Shown here: positions 42,720 to 51,693 of the stretch, piece after piece
Layout of the letters: each line of letters starts with the position of its first letter
Position numbering within the stretch: the stretch's first letter is position 1
Source of the DNA: an uncultured Shimia sp.
Lineage (GTDB): Bacteria; Pseudomonadota; Alphaproteobacteria; Rhodobacterales; Rhodobacteraceae
Assembly: GCF_947498095.1 (NCBI RefSeq)
Contig: NZ_CANMJE010000008.1
Span: forward strand, 1-64,000
Direction of reading: 5' to 3'
Length of the DNA stretch: 64,000 nucleotides
The notes under the pieces: generated by a model
The model's input: the letters and a program-made list of their open reading frames with translations, nothing else
The model's database searches: none
What the model was told of the DNA's origin: nothing
Program-made: the position numbers and the translations under genes

Positions 42720-42969
42720 GGATAATCCTCCCAGTAATATTGTTTGGGAAAATGTTTAAGGGGTGTCGCCTTGGCCTGCAACGCGTTAGCCGGTGAAAGA
42801 ACGCTGTTCTGAGAATGCGAAGCGCGGCAGGAAATTTCTCTTGCGACCTAGTGGGCACTAGGCTGTTGGTTTCGAGGAAAAAGCGCCGATGGCCGCAACA
42901 ACAAGGCCTATAGACCAAACAAGAAGCTGACAGACCCAGCGATTTACCCGTACAGACGGGCAGAGGTGG
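42720..42969 (-). promoter_or_regulatory. Long leader region of metY
   Basis: 250 bases without a gene. Read towards metY they include a perfect hairpin CCTAGT-gccc-ACTAGG (42849-42864) and CCCGT-ctgt-ACGGG (42947-42960). I looked for SAM-II, SAM-V and SAH riboswitch consensus segments and could not match them. A methionine-related leader is possible but unproven. Confidence 0.35.
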
Positions 42970-43668
42970 TCAGGCGGTTCTTTCAAGCACAATCACGCGA
43001 GCTCTGTATTCCTTGTTAATGCGGCGGGTGTTGATCGCATCCAGAAGTCTGGCTTTGCCCTCAAATAGATTGCTGAGCATGTCGACCAGCAGACCGTATT
43101 CGATGCCAAAGGGGTCCAGAGCATTGGCGGCATCCGGAGATTGACCTTTGGTGTGGTCTAGGAACATCCGGCCGCCGACTTTCAGGGACGCGACCCAAGA
43201 TTTGAATGCGGCTTCCGGATCAAACGCGTGATCCCATGAGTTTGAATAGATAAAGTCCGCCTTGCCCTTCCATTCGGGGTTTTCTTTGTGAAAATCCCAC
43301 TGAACTGTGTTTGGGAACTGATCTGCAGTATCTGAGATTTCGGTACCGATCACATTCGGCTCGCCCGTCAGGTGGGTTCTGAACCATGCCTGTTCGGCGC
43401 CCCGGCGCGTCCCTTGGCAAATGCCAAACGCAACCTGACCCATTTCTTCGTTGATGTAGTTGGACAAGATCTTGATGTGGCTTTCGCGCACAAATTGCTT
43501 GCCGAGCTTTGCTTTGTTGCCGGCGATCTGAACTTCGCGGTAGGTGTCGAGGTCGGGATATTGATGCAGGACGTAGCCGTCTTTTTCGATGCGCTTGTTC
43601 CCAGCCTTTTCCTGTGCGTTCAACACGGCCTGCTTGAAAACACCGATTTTCTTTTTCTTCTGTTCCAT
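42970..43668 (-). CDS. Class I SAM-dependent methyltransferase
   Basis: 232 residues. The SAM-binding pattern is visible as FGICQGTRRGAEQ (motif I), VIGTEISDTA (acidic loop), DFHKENPEWKGKADFIYSNSWDH in pieces (motif II/IV) and SLKVGGRMFLDHT. The N-terminal region is basic and helical. The substrate is unknown. It lies 56 bases downstream of the glycosyltransferase-like gene on the same strand, so it may modify a surface sugar. Confidence 0.78.
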   Translation of the reverse strand: MEQKKKKIGVFKQAVLNAQEKAGNKRIEKDGYVLHQYPDLDTYREVQIAGNKAKLGKQFVRESHIKILSNYINEEMGQVAFGICQGTRRGAEQAWFRTHLTGEPNVIGTEISDTADQFPNTVQWDFHKENPEWKGKADFIYSNSWDHAFDPEAAFKSWVASLKVGGRMFLDHTKGQSPDAANALDPFGIEYGLLVDMLSNLFEGKARLLDAINTRRINKEYRARVIVLERTA

Positions 43669-43724
43669 CTTCGTGCCTAACCTCGCAGTTACATCAGCGC
43701 TTGCGCATCTGTCCTATGGGTGAG

Positions 43725-44738
43725 TTACCGCATCCAAAATCCATTGCGTTTGATTTTGTTCCGGATCGCCTGTTCTTTCCGGGGCAGGTTATCACGATCG
43801 AACAATTCCCGCACCTTCTGGCCGCGTCCCTGAAAGATCATGCGCTTCATCGGATCGTATTGCTTTAGCACCTTCTTGACCTTGTTGGGGGCGGCGATCT
43901 CTTCAAGCACCTCAACAACGCGGTCGTTTTCGCGAGCGTAGAGCAGCGGTAACATGCGGTAGTGGCATGAGACGTCGCCGTCCAGATATCCCTCGGGCAG
44001 CGTGTCGTGGGCGCCGCCAAAAGAGTGGATCACAAGCGGCAACACAACCTGATCCAGCCATGGATCAAGGCTTTGACAAACCAGTTCCCGGGGGGCGTTC
44101 CAGCGGACTTCGGCCGCATAATCGGAAAAGCGACGACCAAATTCATGCGGGCAGGTGTAATAGAAATAGCCTGCGTTGAAATAGAGATAGCGGCGCCAGT
44201 ATTCATCGGGCCACGACAGGTCTAGTGAGCTTTCAAAGTCCAGTCCAAACCGGTCATAGAGAGATTTCCACGTCTCGTTGTAACCGGGGCCATAGAGTTC
44301 GATGGTCGGCCAAGTGCCTTCAACCCGACGCGAGGCGCTGGGTCTCGCGAAATCGAAGGGCACCGACATGATATCACCGGTGATCAGCGTGTCGGTGTCA
44401 AAGAACACAAACGGCTCACCCTTGGGCATGGCCATCAGGCCTTCGATCTTGTTGCCATAAGGGTAGGACTGGCCAAATCGGGCATTTTGAAACGGCACGA
44501 TCTCGGCATCCAGTGCCTCAAGCGTTTCGCGTATGTCGTCACGGCGAATACTGGGATCATCCTTCCAGTTCGGCCCTGGCTGGGGTTCAGCAACGATCAG
44601 CCGGCCATTGAAGTCGGGGCTGTTGGCACGCAATGACGCGGCAAACAGGATCGCCTCATATTGCAGGCGCCCGTTTTGGCCTACGATCATGATGTTGAAT
44701 TTAGGCGTTTTTTGCGTTTTGGAGGCTTTTCTTGCCAT
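43725..44738 (-). CDS. Glycosyltransferase-like protein
   Basis: 337 residues. IMIVGQNGRLQYEAILFAASLRAN at the start and the DxD-type metal motif FFDTDTLITGD near residue 117 indicate a GT-A fold glycosyltransferase. Later AGYFYYTCPHEFGRRF fits the acceptor side. The sugar is unknown. The ATG at 44738 is preferred to a start eleven codons upstream. It probably forms an operon with the methyltransferase gene. Confidence 0.72.
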   Translation of the reverse strand: MARKASKTQKTPKFNIMIVGQNGRLQYEAILFAASLRANSPDFNGRLIVAEPQPGPNWKDDPSIRRDDIRETLEALDAEIVPFQNARFGQSYPYGNKIEGLMAMPKGEPFVFFDTDTLITGDIMSVPFDFARPSASRRVEGTWPTIELYGPGYNETWKSLYDRFGLDFESSLDLSWPDEYWRRYLYFNAGYFYYTCPHEFGRRFSDYAAEVRWNAPRELVCQSLDPWLDQVVLPLVIHSFGGAHDTLPEGYLDGDVSCHYRMLPLLYARENDRVVEVLEEIAAPNKVKKVLKQYDPMKRMIFQGRGQKVRELFDRDNLPRKEQAIRNKIKRNGFWMR

Positions 44739-44860
44739 TTTGCTTACTGCCCTGCACCATACTTGCAGCAACTATAGGCTGGGCCACGCGCCTGCAAAAG
44801 GCTGGAATTTCCGAATTGCGTTGATGTGTGGCGGGATTGGTAAACAGAGAGGGTTTAAAG

Positions 44861-45301
44861 ATGTTCCGAGCGATGACGTGGGCCATAGTGGCCATGCTTG
44901 TGGGAGGGGCGGTTGGGGCCGAGACACCGACAGAGGCCGAAGATCAGACCGTCACCGGGCAATTCTTGACAGCGACCGAAGTGCGCCCGATCCTTGGCGC
45001 AACTCAAGGCAATTGGATAGCGGTCCGCGAGTTCAACGGACAAGACTTGCTGTATTTTACCCATCTGTTGTCGTGGCGATGCGGGCTATATGGCATCAGT
45101 TTTGCGATCAATGGTGGAGAAATGCAGGACTTCCCTATGGCCGCGTGTGATGTGAATGCGCCCATGACAATCCCACCTGATGCCGTGATCTATCTGGAGT
45201 ATCCGCTTGGGTCGATTGAGACGATAGATGTCGAGTTGCTCTACGATGACCTTGGAACAGGGGCTGCACAGTTTCAGCGACAGAACGTAATGACGCCTTG
45301 A
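44861..45301 (+). CDS. Exported protein of unknown function
   Basis: A 146-residue protein with a signal peptide (MFRAMTWAIVAMLVGGAVGAE). The mature domain has two cysteines, WRCGLYGISFAINGG and FPMAACDVNAP, likely to form a disulphide, and ends in acidic beta-rich sequence. GAGAGGG precedes the ATG. I do not recognise the family. Confidence 0.68.
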   Translation: MFRAMTWAIVAMLVGGAVGAETPTEAEDQTVTGQFLTATEVRPILGATQGNWIAVREFNGQDLLYFTHLLSWRCGLYGISFAINGGEMQDFPMAACDVNAPMTIPPDAVIYLEYPLGSIETIDVELLYDDLGTGAAQFQRQNVMTP

Positions 45302-45458
45302 TTGGGGCGTCCACCGTTCTGATACGTGCCAATCCGACCAATTTTGACTGAGAATTCCTTAACCTTTCCTTGCTCAAGGGTGCATTTACGTGGAGTAATC
45401 ACTCGATAGAAGGGTGGTAACCACATGTGTTGACCGCCCCGCCAATGGGAGTCTGCCA

Positions 45459-46379
45459 ATGAGCAATGTCGATCAAGTCGTCCTGAACTTCAGTCCCGGA
45501 TCGCTCAACTTGCTAAACGGTATCCTCGCGGTGGTGATGTTTTCGATCGCGATCGACCTCACACCTGCAGATTTCAAACGGCTGGCCAAGGCACCCAAAC
45601 CCCTGCTGACGGGATTGGCGTCGCAATTCATCGTTTTGCCTTTGCTGACCTTCGGGTTGGTCCTGCTGACACAGCCTCAGCCTTCAATTGCGCTGGGCCT
45701 GATCCTGGTTGCAGCCTGTCCCGGCGGTAATATCTCGAACTTTATCACTCATCGCGCAGGCGGCAATTCGGCATTGTCGGTGTCGATGACGGCCTTTTCC
45801 ACCGTGAGCGCGATCTTTCTGACCCCGTTCAATATTGCGTTCTGGGGCAGTCTTTATGCGCCAACCCGTGAGATCCTTAAGGCGACGTCGGTCGATCCAG
45901 TGGCGGTTGCGATAACTGTGGGGTTCATGCTGGTCTTGCCGTTGATCCTGGGCGTAACGCTCAATGTCAAACGCCCTGACATCACCGCTCGAATGCGAAC
46001 ACCGCTGCAATGGTTGTCGATGGCGATCTTTATTGCCTTCGTGGCTGCGGCGTTGATGGCGAACTGGTCGTTGTTCCTGCAATGGGCGGGCATGGTTGCT
46101 GCGCTGGTCCTGATGCATAACGCGCTGGCGCTGGGCGGGGGATACTCGCTGGCGCGGATCGCGGGCCTTTCCGAGTTTGACCGTCGCGCCGTGACAATTG
46201 AAACCGGCATACAGAACTCTGGTCTGGGTCTGGTCCTGATCTTTGCCTTTTTCCAAGGGCTGGGAGGCATGGCCGTTGTCGCGGCGTTCTGGGGGATTTG
46301 GCACATCCTGTCCGGCATCGCGCTGGCAGGCTATATGAACCGGACCGTCGCTGTGCGAGAAGCGCCGATTAAGTCTTAG
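45459..46379 (+). CDS. Bile acid:sodium symporter family (BASS) transporter
   Basis: A 306-residue inner-membrane transporter with about nine to ten helices. The BASS hallmarks are LVAACPGGNISNFITHRAGGN (the crossed helix and sodium site) and ETGIQNSGLGLVLI. Bacterial relatives import organic anions such as pantoate, pyruvate or bile acids with sodium; the substrate here is unknown. GGGAG precedes the ATG at 45459. Its TAG overlaps the stop of the opposing CoA transferase gene. Confidence 0.88.
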   Translation: MSNVDQVVLNFSPGSLNLLNGILAVVMFSIAIDLTPADFKRLAKAPKPLLTGLASQFIVLPLLTFGLVLLTQPQPSIALGLILVAACPGGNISNFITHRAGGNSALSVSMTAFSTVSAIFLTPFNIAFWGSLYAPTREILKATSVDPVAVAITVGFMLVLPLILGVTLNVKRPDITARMRTPLQWLSMAIFIAFVAAALMANWSLFLQWAGMVAALVLMHNALALGGGYSLARIAGLSEFDRRAVTIETGIQNSGLGLVLIFAFFQGLGGMAVVAAFWGIWHILSGIALAGYMNRTVAVREAPIKS

Positions 46380-47494
46380 AGCTTGGGTTTGCCGCCACCC
46401 AGAATAGGCGCTGTGCGATCCAGCGCCAACTCCGCATCTGAAAACTTCCAGGGCCCCCGGACACCCGGCACCCCTTCGGGCGAGATTTGCATGCCGCGCG
46501 CAATGACTTGCGGGTCGGCAAACGTCTCGCCAATGGCATTGATCGGCCCGGCGGGCACTGTGGCAGCCTCAAGCGCTGTCAGAAGATCTGATGAGGACCA
46601 CTTGGCCGTTTCCTGCTCTAACGTTTCGGTCAGCGCATCGCGGTTCTCTACTCGCAGCTGGTTGCTGGAATAGCGCGCATCTTCGGCCAGATCGCCGCGT
46701 TTCAGCACGCCACAAAGCCGTTGAAACTGTCCGTCATTTCCTACGGCGAGGATGATATGGCCGTCTGATGTGGCAATCACCTGATAGGGTGTGATGTTGG
46801 GATGTGCGTTGCCCTTGCGCGCTGGGCTGTCGCCCGTGGCGAGAAAGTTCATCGCTTGATTGGCCAGCATGGCTGTGGCGCAATCCAGGAGCGACATATC
46901 GATGTGTTGCCCTTTACCGGTGCGGTGGCGCTGTTCAACTGCTGCCAGCACACCAATTGTACCGTAGAGCCCGGTGACCACGTCGGTCACGGCAACGCCA
47001 ACTTTTTGCGGCTGACCGTCTGGTTCACCTGTGATCGACATCAGGCCGGACATGCCTTGGATCATAAAATCATATCCGGCGCGCGTGGCATAGGGGCCGT
47101 CCTGTCCAAACCCTGTGATCGAGCAATAGATCAGCCGCGGATTGACTGCTATCAGGCTATCATAGTCCAATCCGTATTTTGCCAACCCACCCACTTTGAA
47201 GTTCTCGATCAGTATGTCGGCCTCGGCGACGAGGGCCCGTACACGCGCCTGTCCTTCAGGCGTGCGAAAATCGACCACTTCCGAGGTTTTTCCACGGTTT
47301 GCCGAATAGAAATAGGCTGCACTTTTGTCGCCATCACGTTCTATGAACGGAGGTCCCCATTTACGCGTGTCGTCGCCTTGAGGGCTTTCCAGCTTGATAA
47401 CCTCAGCGCCCAGATCCGCCAACGATTGCCCGATCCACGGCCCGGCAAGAATGCGGGCCATTTCGATGACTTTCAGACCTTGCAAAGGTTTCAT
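46376..47494 (-). CDS. CaiB/BaiF family (class III) CoA transferase
   Basis: 372 residues. It opens PLQGLKVIEMARILAGPWIGQ, has NRGKTSEVVDF, and the catalytic aspartate is D171 in VAVTDVVTGLYG. These enzymes move CoA between carboxylic acids. The substrate is unknown. AGGAGTG precedes the ATG at 47494. It converges on the BASS transporter; the two could handle the same organic acid, though they are not in one operon. Confidence 0.9.
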   Translation of the reverse strand: MKPLQGLKVIEMARILAGPWIGQSLADLGAEVIKLESPQGDDTRKWGPPFIERDGDKSAAYFYSANRGKTSEVVDFRTPEGQARVRALVAEADILIENFKVGGLAKYGLDYDSLIAVNPRLIYCSITGFGQDGPYATRAGYDFMIQGMSGLMSITGEPDGQPQKVGVAVTDVVTGLYGTIGVLAAVEQRHRTGKGQHIDMSLLDCATAMLANQAMNFLATGDSPARKGNAHPNITPYQVIATSDGHIILAVGNDGQFQRLCGVLKRGDLAEDARYSSNQLRVENRDALTETLEQETAKWSSSDLLTALEAATVPAGPINAIGETFADPQVIARGMQISPEGVPGVRGPWKFSDAELALDRTAPILGGGKPKL

Positions 47495-47680
47495 TGTGCA
47501 CTCCTGTCGCCAAAAAGGCATCGCGGGTCATAGCCAATTTCTTCCGCATTGAGTAATGTCTAGAGGCGCCACAAAGGTGACGCAACGTGAATTTGATCAA
47601 ATGTTGTTCTGTGTTTTGATATTTCTCCGAAAAGAGCGATGTTTGAATCAGCGCGTGGTTGCAAAGGCTAGGAGATTGTT

Positions 47681-47941
47681 TTGGACGGATTAATGATATT
47701 TGCCTGGATTGTGTTTATCCTTTTGATTGCACTGGTTCTGGGGCTTTTTGTTTTCCTGGCTATGTTGCCGGGAAAAATCGCGACATCGCGCAATCACCCT
47801 CAGGCCGAAGCCGTCAATGTTGCCGGATGGCTCGGGGCCCTGGCAATGGGCGTGTTCTGGCCGCTGGCGCTGGTCTGGGCCTTTTACATCTCACCGGGTC
47901 AAAAACTGCCCGACGCAGACGACGCGGAGGCCGCATCATGA
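47681..47941 (+). CDS. DUF3302 inner-membrane protein (YiaW-like)
   Basis: An 86-residue protein with two transmembrane helices flanking KIATSRNHPQAEAVNVAGW, the mark of the DUF3302 family (E. coli YiaW). The start is TTG 47681, eight bases after AGGAG. The stop overlaps the start of the HlyD-like gene (ATGA). In E. coli yiaW is also followed by an HlyD-type gene, yiaV, so the pair is conserved. Confidence 0.85.
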   Translation: MDGLMIFAWIVFILLIALVLGLFVFLAMLPGKIATSRNHPQAEAVNVAGWLGALAMGVFWPLALVWAFYISPGQKLPDADDAEAAS

Positions 47942-49065
47942 TTATTGTTCTGACATTGCCGTATGTGGCGCTGCTTTATCTTCTGATGCGCGCCAAGATC
48001 ATCCCTAATAGCCCCGCGGTATGGGGTTCTGTGTTGGGCTGGATCACGCTCTTGCTGATCTTCTTGTTTATTCCCATGCAATGGGGGGCGCCTTCGGGGT
48101 CTACCGCTGTTTTAACCCGTGTGGTGCAGGTGGTTCCGAATGTTTCGGGACAAGTGATCGAAGTCAGTGTTGAAGCAAATGAACCTCTGTCAAAAGGCGA
48201 TGTTCTGTTCCGCATTGACCCGGACCCCTTTCAACAGGCCGTGGACATGTCCGAAGCCTCGCTTGTGCGCGTAAAGACACAGTCAAAACAGGATCTGGAA
48301 GCTCTTGAAGATGCGCGCGCCAGTTTGCGTCAGGCCGAAGCTGCGCTGGAACTCGCGCAGTCGCGTTATGACGATGACAAGAAACTGGTCGAGGCCGAGG
48401 TGTATTCCGAAAACCGTCTGGAACGGCGCCAGTCGGATCTGGATCAGGCCACAGCCGTTGTAGATTCAGCCAAATCTGCAGTGTCTCGGGCTGCAGCCGA
48501 AGTTGGGGCTGTTATGGAAGATGGCACCACAGCAAAAGTTGCCGAAGCACAAGCGGCGCTGGAACAGGCGGTTTGGAACCTTGAACAGACCGTCGTGCGC
48601 GCCCCAAGTGAAGGCTATGTCACAAATCTGGCGCTCGCCGTTGGGCAACGTGCCGTCAACCTGCCGATCGCGCCGTCAATGGCGTTTGTCGACACCAGCG
48701 AAGAAGTGTTGGTCGCTCAAATCAATCAGGTGCACTTGCGCCACATCGAGCCTGGACAAAGCTTTGAGCTGGCGATGAAAAAACGCCCGGGCCAGATATT
48801 TACCGGAACGGTTGAGATTGTCGTGCCGGCTATGTCTGGCGGTCAGGCTCAGGTCAGTGGCACAGTTGCGGGGGCATCGCAAATTGTGGCTGAACCCTTT
48901 GCGGTGAGGCTGCAGCTTGATGATGCCGAGGCGATGGCGGATCTTGGCCCCGGGTCGGTTGGAACGGTTGCTATCTATACCAACAGCGTGGCTGCCACCC
49001 ATATCATCCGACGGGTGATGATCCGGATTGAGGCCATCATGAACTACGTCAATCCCGCACTATAA
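47938..49065 (+). CDS. HlyD-family periplasmic adaptor (YiaV-like)
   Basis: 375 residues: two closely spaced N-terminal hydrophobic segments, a biotinyl-lipoyl-like half (VPNVSGQVIEVSVEANEPLSKGDVLFRID, split), a long alpha-helical hairpin (about 105-220), and a beta-barrel adaptor part with VVRAPSEGYVTNL. It is an inner-membrane fusion protein, presumably working with the small DUF3302 partner rather than a classic ABC or MFS pump, since none is adjacent. A terminator follows. Confidence 0.88.
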   Translation: MIIVLTLPYVALLYLLMRAKIIPNSPAVWGSVLGWITLLLIFLFIPMQWGAPSGSTAVLTRVVQVVPNVSGQVIEVSVEANEPLSKGDVLFRIDPDPFQQAVDMSEASLVRVKTQSKQDLEALEDARASLRQAEAALELAQSRYDDDKKLVEAEVYSENRLERRQSDLDQATAVVDSAKSAVSRAAAEVGAVMEDGTTAKVAEAQAALEQAVWNLEQTVVRAPSEGYVTNLALAVGQRAVNLPIAPSMAFVDTSEEVLVAQINQVHLRHIEPGQSFELAMKKRPGQIFTGTVEIVVPAMSGGQAQVSGTVAGASQIVAEPFAVRLQLDDAEAMADLGPGSVGTVAIYTNSVAATHIIRRVMIRIEAIMNYVNPAL

Positions 49066-49084
49066 CTATCTGACAAGAATAGTT

Positions 49085-49114
49085 AAAGGCGCGCCAAACC
49101 TGGGCGCGCCTTTT
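49085..49114 (+). terminator. Intrinsic terminator after the HlyD gene
   Basis: A perfect 11-bp stem, AAAGGCGCGCC (49085-49095) with GGCGCGCCTTT (49103-49113), and a 7-base loop ending in T. Confidence 0.85.
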
Positions 49115-49132
49115 GCGTTGTAGGGATAAGCT

Positions 49133-49591
49133 TCAGGCGGCCGGATACTTGGCGAAGACGTCTGCCGTGCCATCTTTGCGCACCAGAAAGACAGAGTACG
49201 CCTCACGCTCAGTCTCTGGTCCCATACCCGGTGAACCATAAGGCATGCCCGGCACAGTCAAGCCAACGGCATCCGGGCGTTCCTTTAACAAGCGCAGGAT
49301 GTCTGCTGGTGGCACGTGCCCCTCGATCAGGTAGCCCTCAACCACGCCGGTGTGACAGGACATCATTTCCTCGTTCAGGCCATTGTCCAGTTTGAACCGA
49401 ACCAACGCCCCGCGGCTGACGTTATGGGCAGAAGCGTCAAACCCGCTGTTTTGCAGAATGTCGATCCAGGCATTGCAGCAACCACAATCAGGGTCTTTGT
49501 AAACTTTGATCTCTGGCCGTGTGGACGCCAGCATGGGCGACGCAACTGAGGCACCAAGTGTGGTGAGAAAAAACCGACGGGTAAAAGGCAT
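49133..49591 (-). CDS. DUF411 metal-binding protein, Tat-exported
   Basis: 152 residues. The N-terminus TRRFFLTTLGASVASPMLAS is a twin-arginine signal. The mature domain begins IKVYKDPDCGCCNAWID, the CxCC metal motif of DUF411, and later has MSCHTGVVEGYLIEGHVP and GLTVPGMPYGSPGM. The family is found in copper and silver resistance regions and binds metal. AAAGGAGG precedes the ATG at 49591. Confidence 0.88.
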   Translation of the reverse strand: MPFTRRFFLTTLGASVASPMLASTRPEIKVYKDPDCGCCNAWIDILQNSGFDASAHNVSRGALVRFKLDNGLNEEMMSCHTGVVEGYLIEGHVPPADILRLLKERPDAVGLTVPGMPYGSPGMGPETEREAYSVFLVRKDGTADVFAKYPAA

Positions 49592-49722
49592 GACGCCTCC
49601 TTTGAAATTGGGCGCATTGAGCGCGTGTTGTTGAAACCTTAGCCAAAACCGCTCTGACAATAAATGACCAGAATCAACAAGGTCCGACGCGCTCTACGAG
49701 AGCCGCCGGAAGCCTTGTTTAC

Positions 49723-51693
49723 TCAGACCTTTTGCAGATGATCAAACGCGCTCACGTGGGTGCCGACCCCCAGCGAAACGGAACGCAACTCGGTCACGAT
49801 ATCCATCATCTCGACCTGCGGGATCAACGCCTGAATTTCGTCCCATCCGGACCAGCCGGGTTTTGCGTCAAATCCCATCAACTGCCCGCGTCGTCCGGTC
49901 ACAATACGCTGCACCTTGGGGGTGAATTCGGACGGAGCCGACAGGCGGACCTTTTGAACCGGTTCCAGTTTGATCGGTTTGCATCGGGGCAGGGCTTCGG
50001 TCATGGCTTTGACCGCTGCCTTCTGAAACGCCATGTCAGAGCTGTCGACATTGTGGTGACCGCCATCGGTGAGCGTCACAGCAATATCCACGATCGGATG
50101 CCCGTTCGGGCCCTTTGCCAGAAAGGCTCGGACACCTTTTTCAACCGCCGGAATGTACTGTTTTGGCACCGCCCCCCCAACGATCCTGTCGCCAAAGACA
50201 AATCCCGCGCCGCGCGGCAATGGTTTGATCTCAATCTCGACATCGGCAAACTCGCCATGTCCGCCAGATTGCTTTTTGTGGCGCGCCTTTTGCGTTGTGC
50301 CTGCCGTGATGGTTTCGCGGTATGGCACGCTTGGGGTGGTTTGCGTCAGCACGAGCCCCGAATCTGCCTCTAATGCGCTCAAGCCCAGTTGCAGCTGGAT
50401 TGCACCTTGTCCAGCCAGCGTCAGCTCACCGGTTTCCTGTGCGTGCTCGGCGACTATGGACGGGTTTGCTTCGGTCAATCTGGCAAGCGCTGCGGACAGG
50501 CGCACTTCGTCGGTATGGTGCTCGGTGTGCAGCGCCAAGGCATACATCGGGGCAGGGGGGCTTGGCCAATCGGCAGTTTCTTTGCCACCTTCCATCAGCA
50601 GGTCACCGGTCTTTACGTCAGCCATGCGTCCCAAAGAGACGATGGCGCCCGTGCTCGCCTTGCCGGCAAGGTCCGACTTTGGCCCAAGATGGCGCCGCAC
50701 ATTGGCCACGCGATCACCGTTCAACACGTCGCCATCGCCAACCTCTCCGTTCCAGACACGGACAAATGACAGTTTGCCAGCCTTGCCCGCATGGGCCGTG
50801 CGGAACACCTGAGCAACTTTGCCAGAGTTCGGCAGCCCCAATCTATCGCGGGTCGCAACAGGCCCCGGCGCATCGTGGCGCAACGCCTTCATCAATCGGT
50901 TGATGCCGTTTTCGTTTTCAGCCGAGCCAAAGAACACCGGTACGATCAGGTCCTTGCTCAGATCACGCACAACGTTTTCATAAACTTCACTTGTCGATGG
51001 CACCACGTCTTCGAGCAATTCCATCATCAGGTCGTCATCAAAATCTGCGAGGGATTCCAACATCATGGAGCGCGCTTCTCCTTCGGCTTCCTCCAGTTCC
51101 GTTGGCAGTGTGATCATTTCAGAGCGCTTGTGCGGCTCCCAACGCCAAGCGCGTTCGCTGACGAGATCAACCATGCCCGAGACGTGACCCTCGTCATCCC
51201 GGATTGGGATCTCTCTCAACAACAGAGGCCGGATGGATACCCCTTGTATGGCCTCAAACGTGGCCCGCACCGAGGCATCCTCGTGATCCATCTTGTTGAT
51301 GTAAATGACATGCGGAATGTCGCGGTCATCCAGAAATCGAAGGATCGGCGACAGGGTCACGGCGCGTTCGGGTTTGGGGTCGCACACGACCACAGTGACG
51401 TCAGAGACCATCATGGCGCATTGTGCGTCATAGGTCAGCTCAACTGATCCGGGGCAGTCGATCACTGTCCAGGGGTCACCAAGATAGTCGAATGAGGCAA
51501 TATTCATCTCGGTCGTCATATTCCGAGCGCGCGCCTCGGGGGCCGCATCGCCAAGGCTGGTGCCATCCTTCACCGATCCGCGGCGCGGGATAGCGGACGC
51601 AGCGAACAGAATGTCTTCGAACAGGGTGGTCTTGCCGCTGGAATATGGCCCGACAAGAGCCGCCACACGGGCGCCGGGGTTGGTTTCTGACAT
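49723..51693 (-). CDS. Elongation factor G-like GTPase (EF-G paralogue)
   Basis: 656 residues, about 40 shorter than canonical EF-G. P-loop GPYSSGKTT is at 15-23 (canonical EF-G has GHVDAGKTT), G3 is DCPG at 79-82 and G4 is NKMD at 133-136. The C-terminal domains IV and V are kept (GHGEFADVEIEI, then VDSSDMAFQKAAVKAM). It belongs to the divergent EF-G-like group that is not the essential translocase. Its role is unclear: stress translation or ribosome recycling. CGGAGGAAC precedes the ATG at 51693. Confidence 0.87.
   Translation of the reverse strand: MSETNPGARVAALVGPYSSGKTTLFEDILFAASAIPRRGSVKDGTSLGDAAPEARARNMTTEMNIASFDYLGDPWTVIDCPGSVELTYDAQCAMMVSDVTVVVCDPKPERAVTLSPILRFLDDRDIPHVIYINKMDHEDASVRATFEAIQGVSIRPLLLREIPIRDDEGHVSGMVDLVSERAWRWEPHKRSEMITLPTELEEAEGEARSMMLESLADFDDDLMMELLEDVVPSTSEVYENVVRDLSKDLIVPVFFGSAENENGINRLMKALRHDAPGPVATRDRLGLPNSGKVAQVFRTAHAGKAGKLSFVRVWNGEVGDGDVLNGDRVANVRRHLGPKSDLAGKASTGAIVSLGRMADVKTGDLLMEGGKETADWPSPPAPMYALALHTEHHTDEVRLSAALARLTEANPSIVAEHAQETGELTLAGQGAIQLQLGLSALEADSGLVLTQTTPSVPYRETITAGTTQKARHKKQSGGHGEFADVEIEIKPLPRGAGFVFGDRIVGGAVPKQYIPAVEKGVRAFLAKGPNGHPIVDIAVTLTDGGHHNVDSSDMAFQKAAVKAMTEALPRCKPIKLEPVQKVRLSAPSEFTPKVQRIVTGRRGQLMGFDAKPGWSGWDEIQALIPQVEMMDIVTELRSVSLGVGTHVSAFDHLQKV

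Noticed and set aside
42720-42969. A known SAM riboswitch before metY
   Set aside because: The conserved GATTTG and GCTTGCAGCC-type segments could not be matched; kept only as an unidentified leader.
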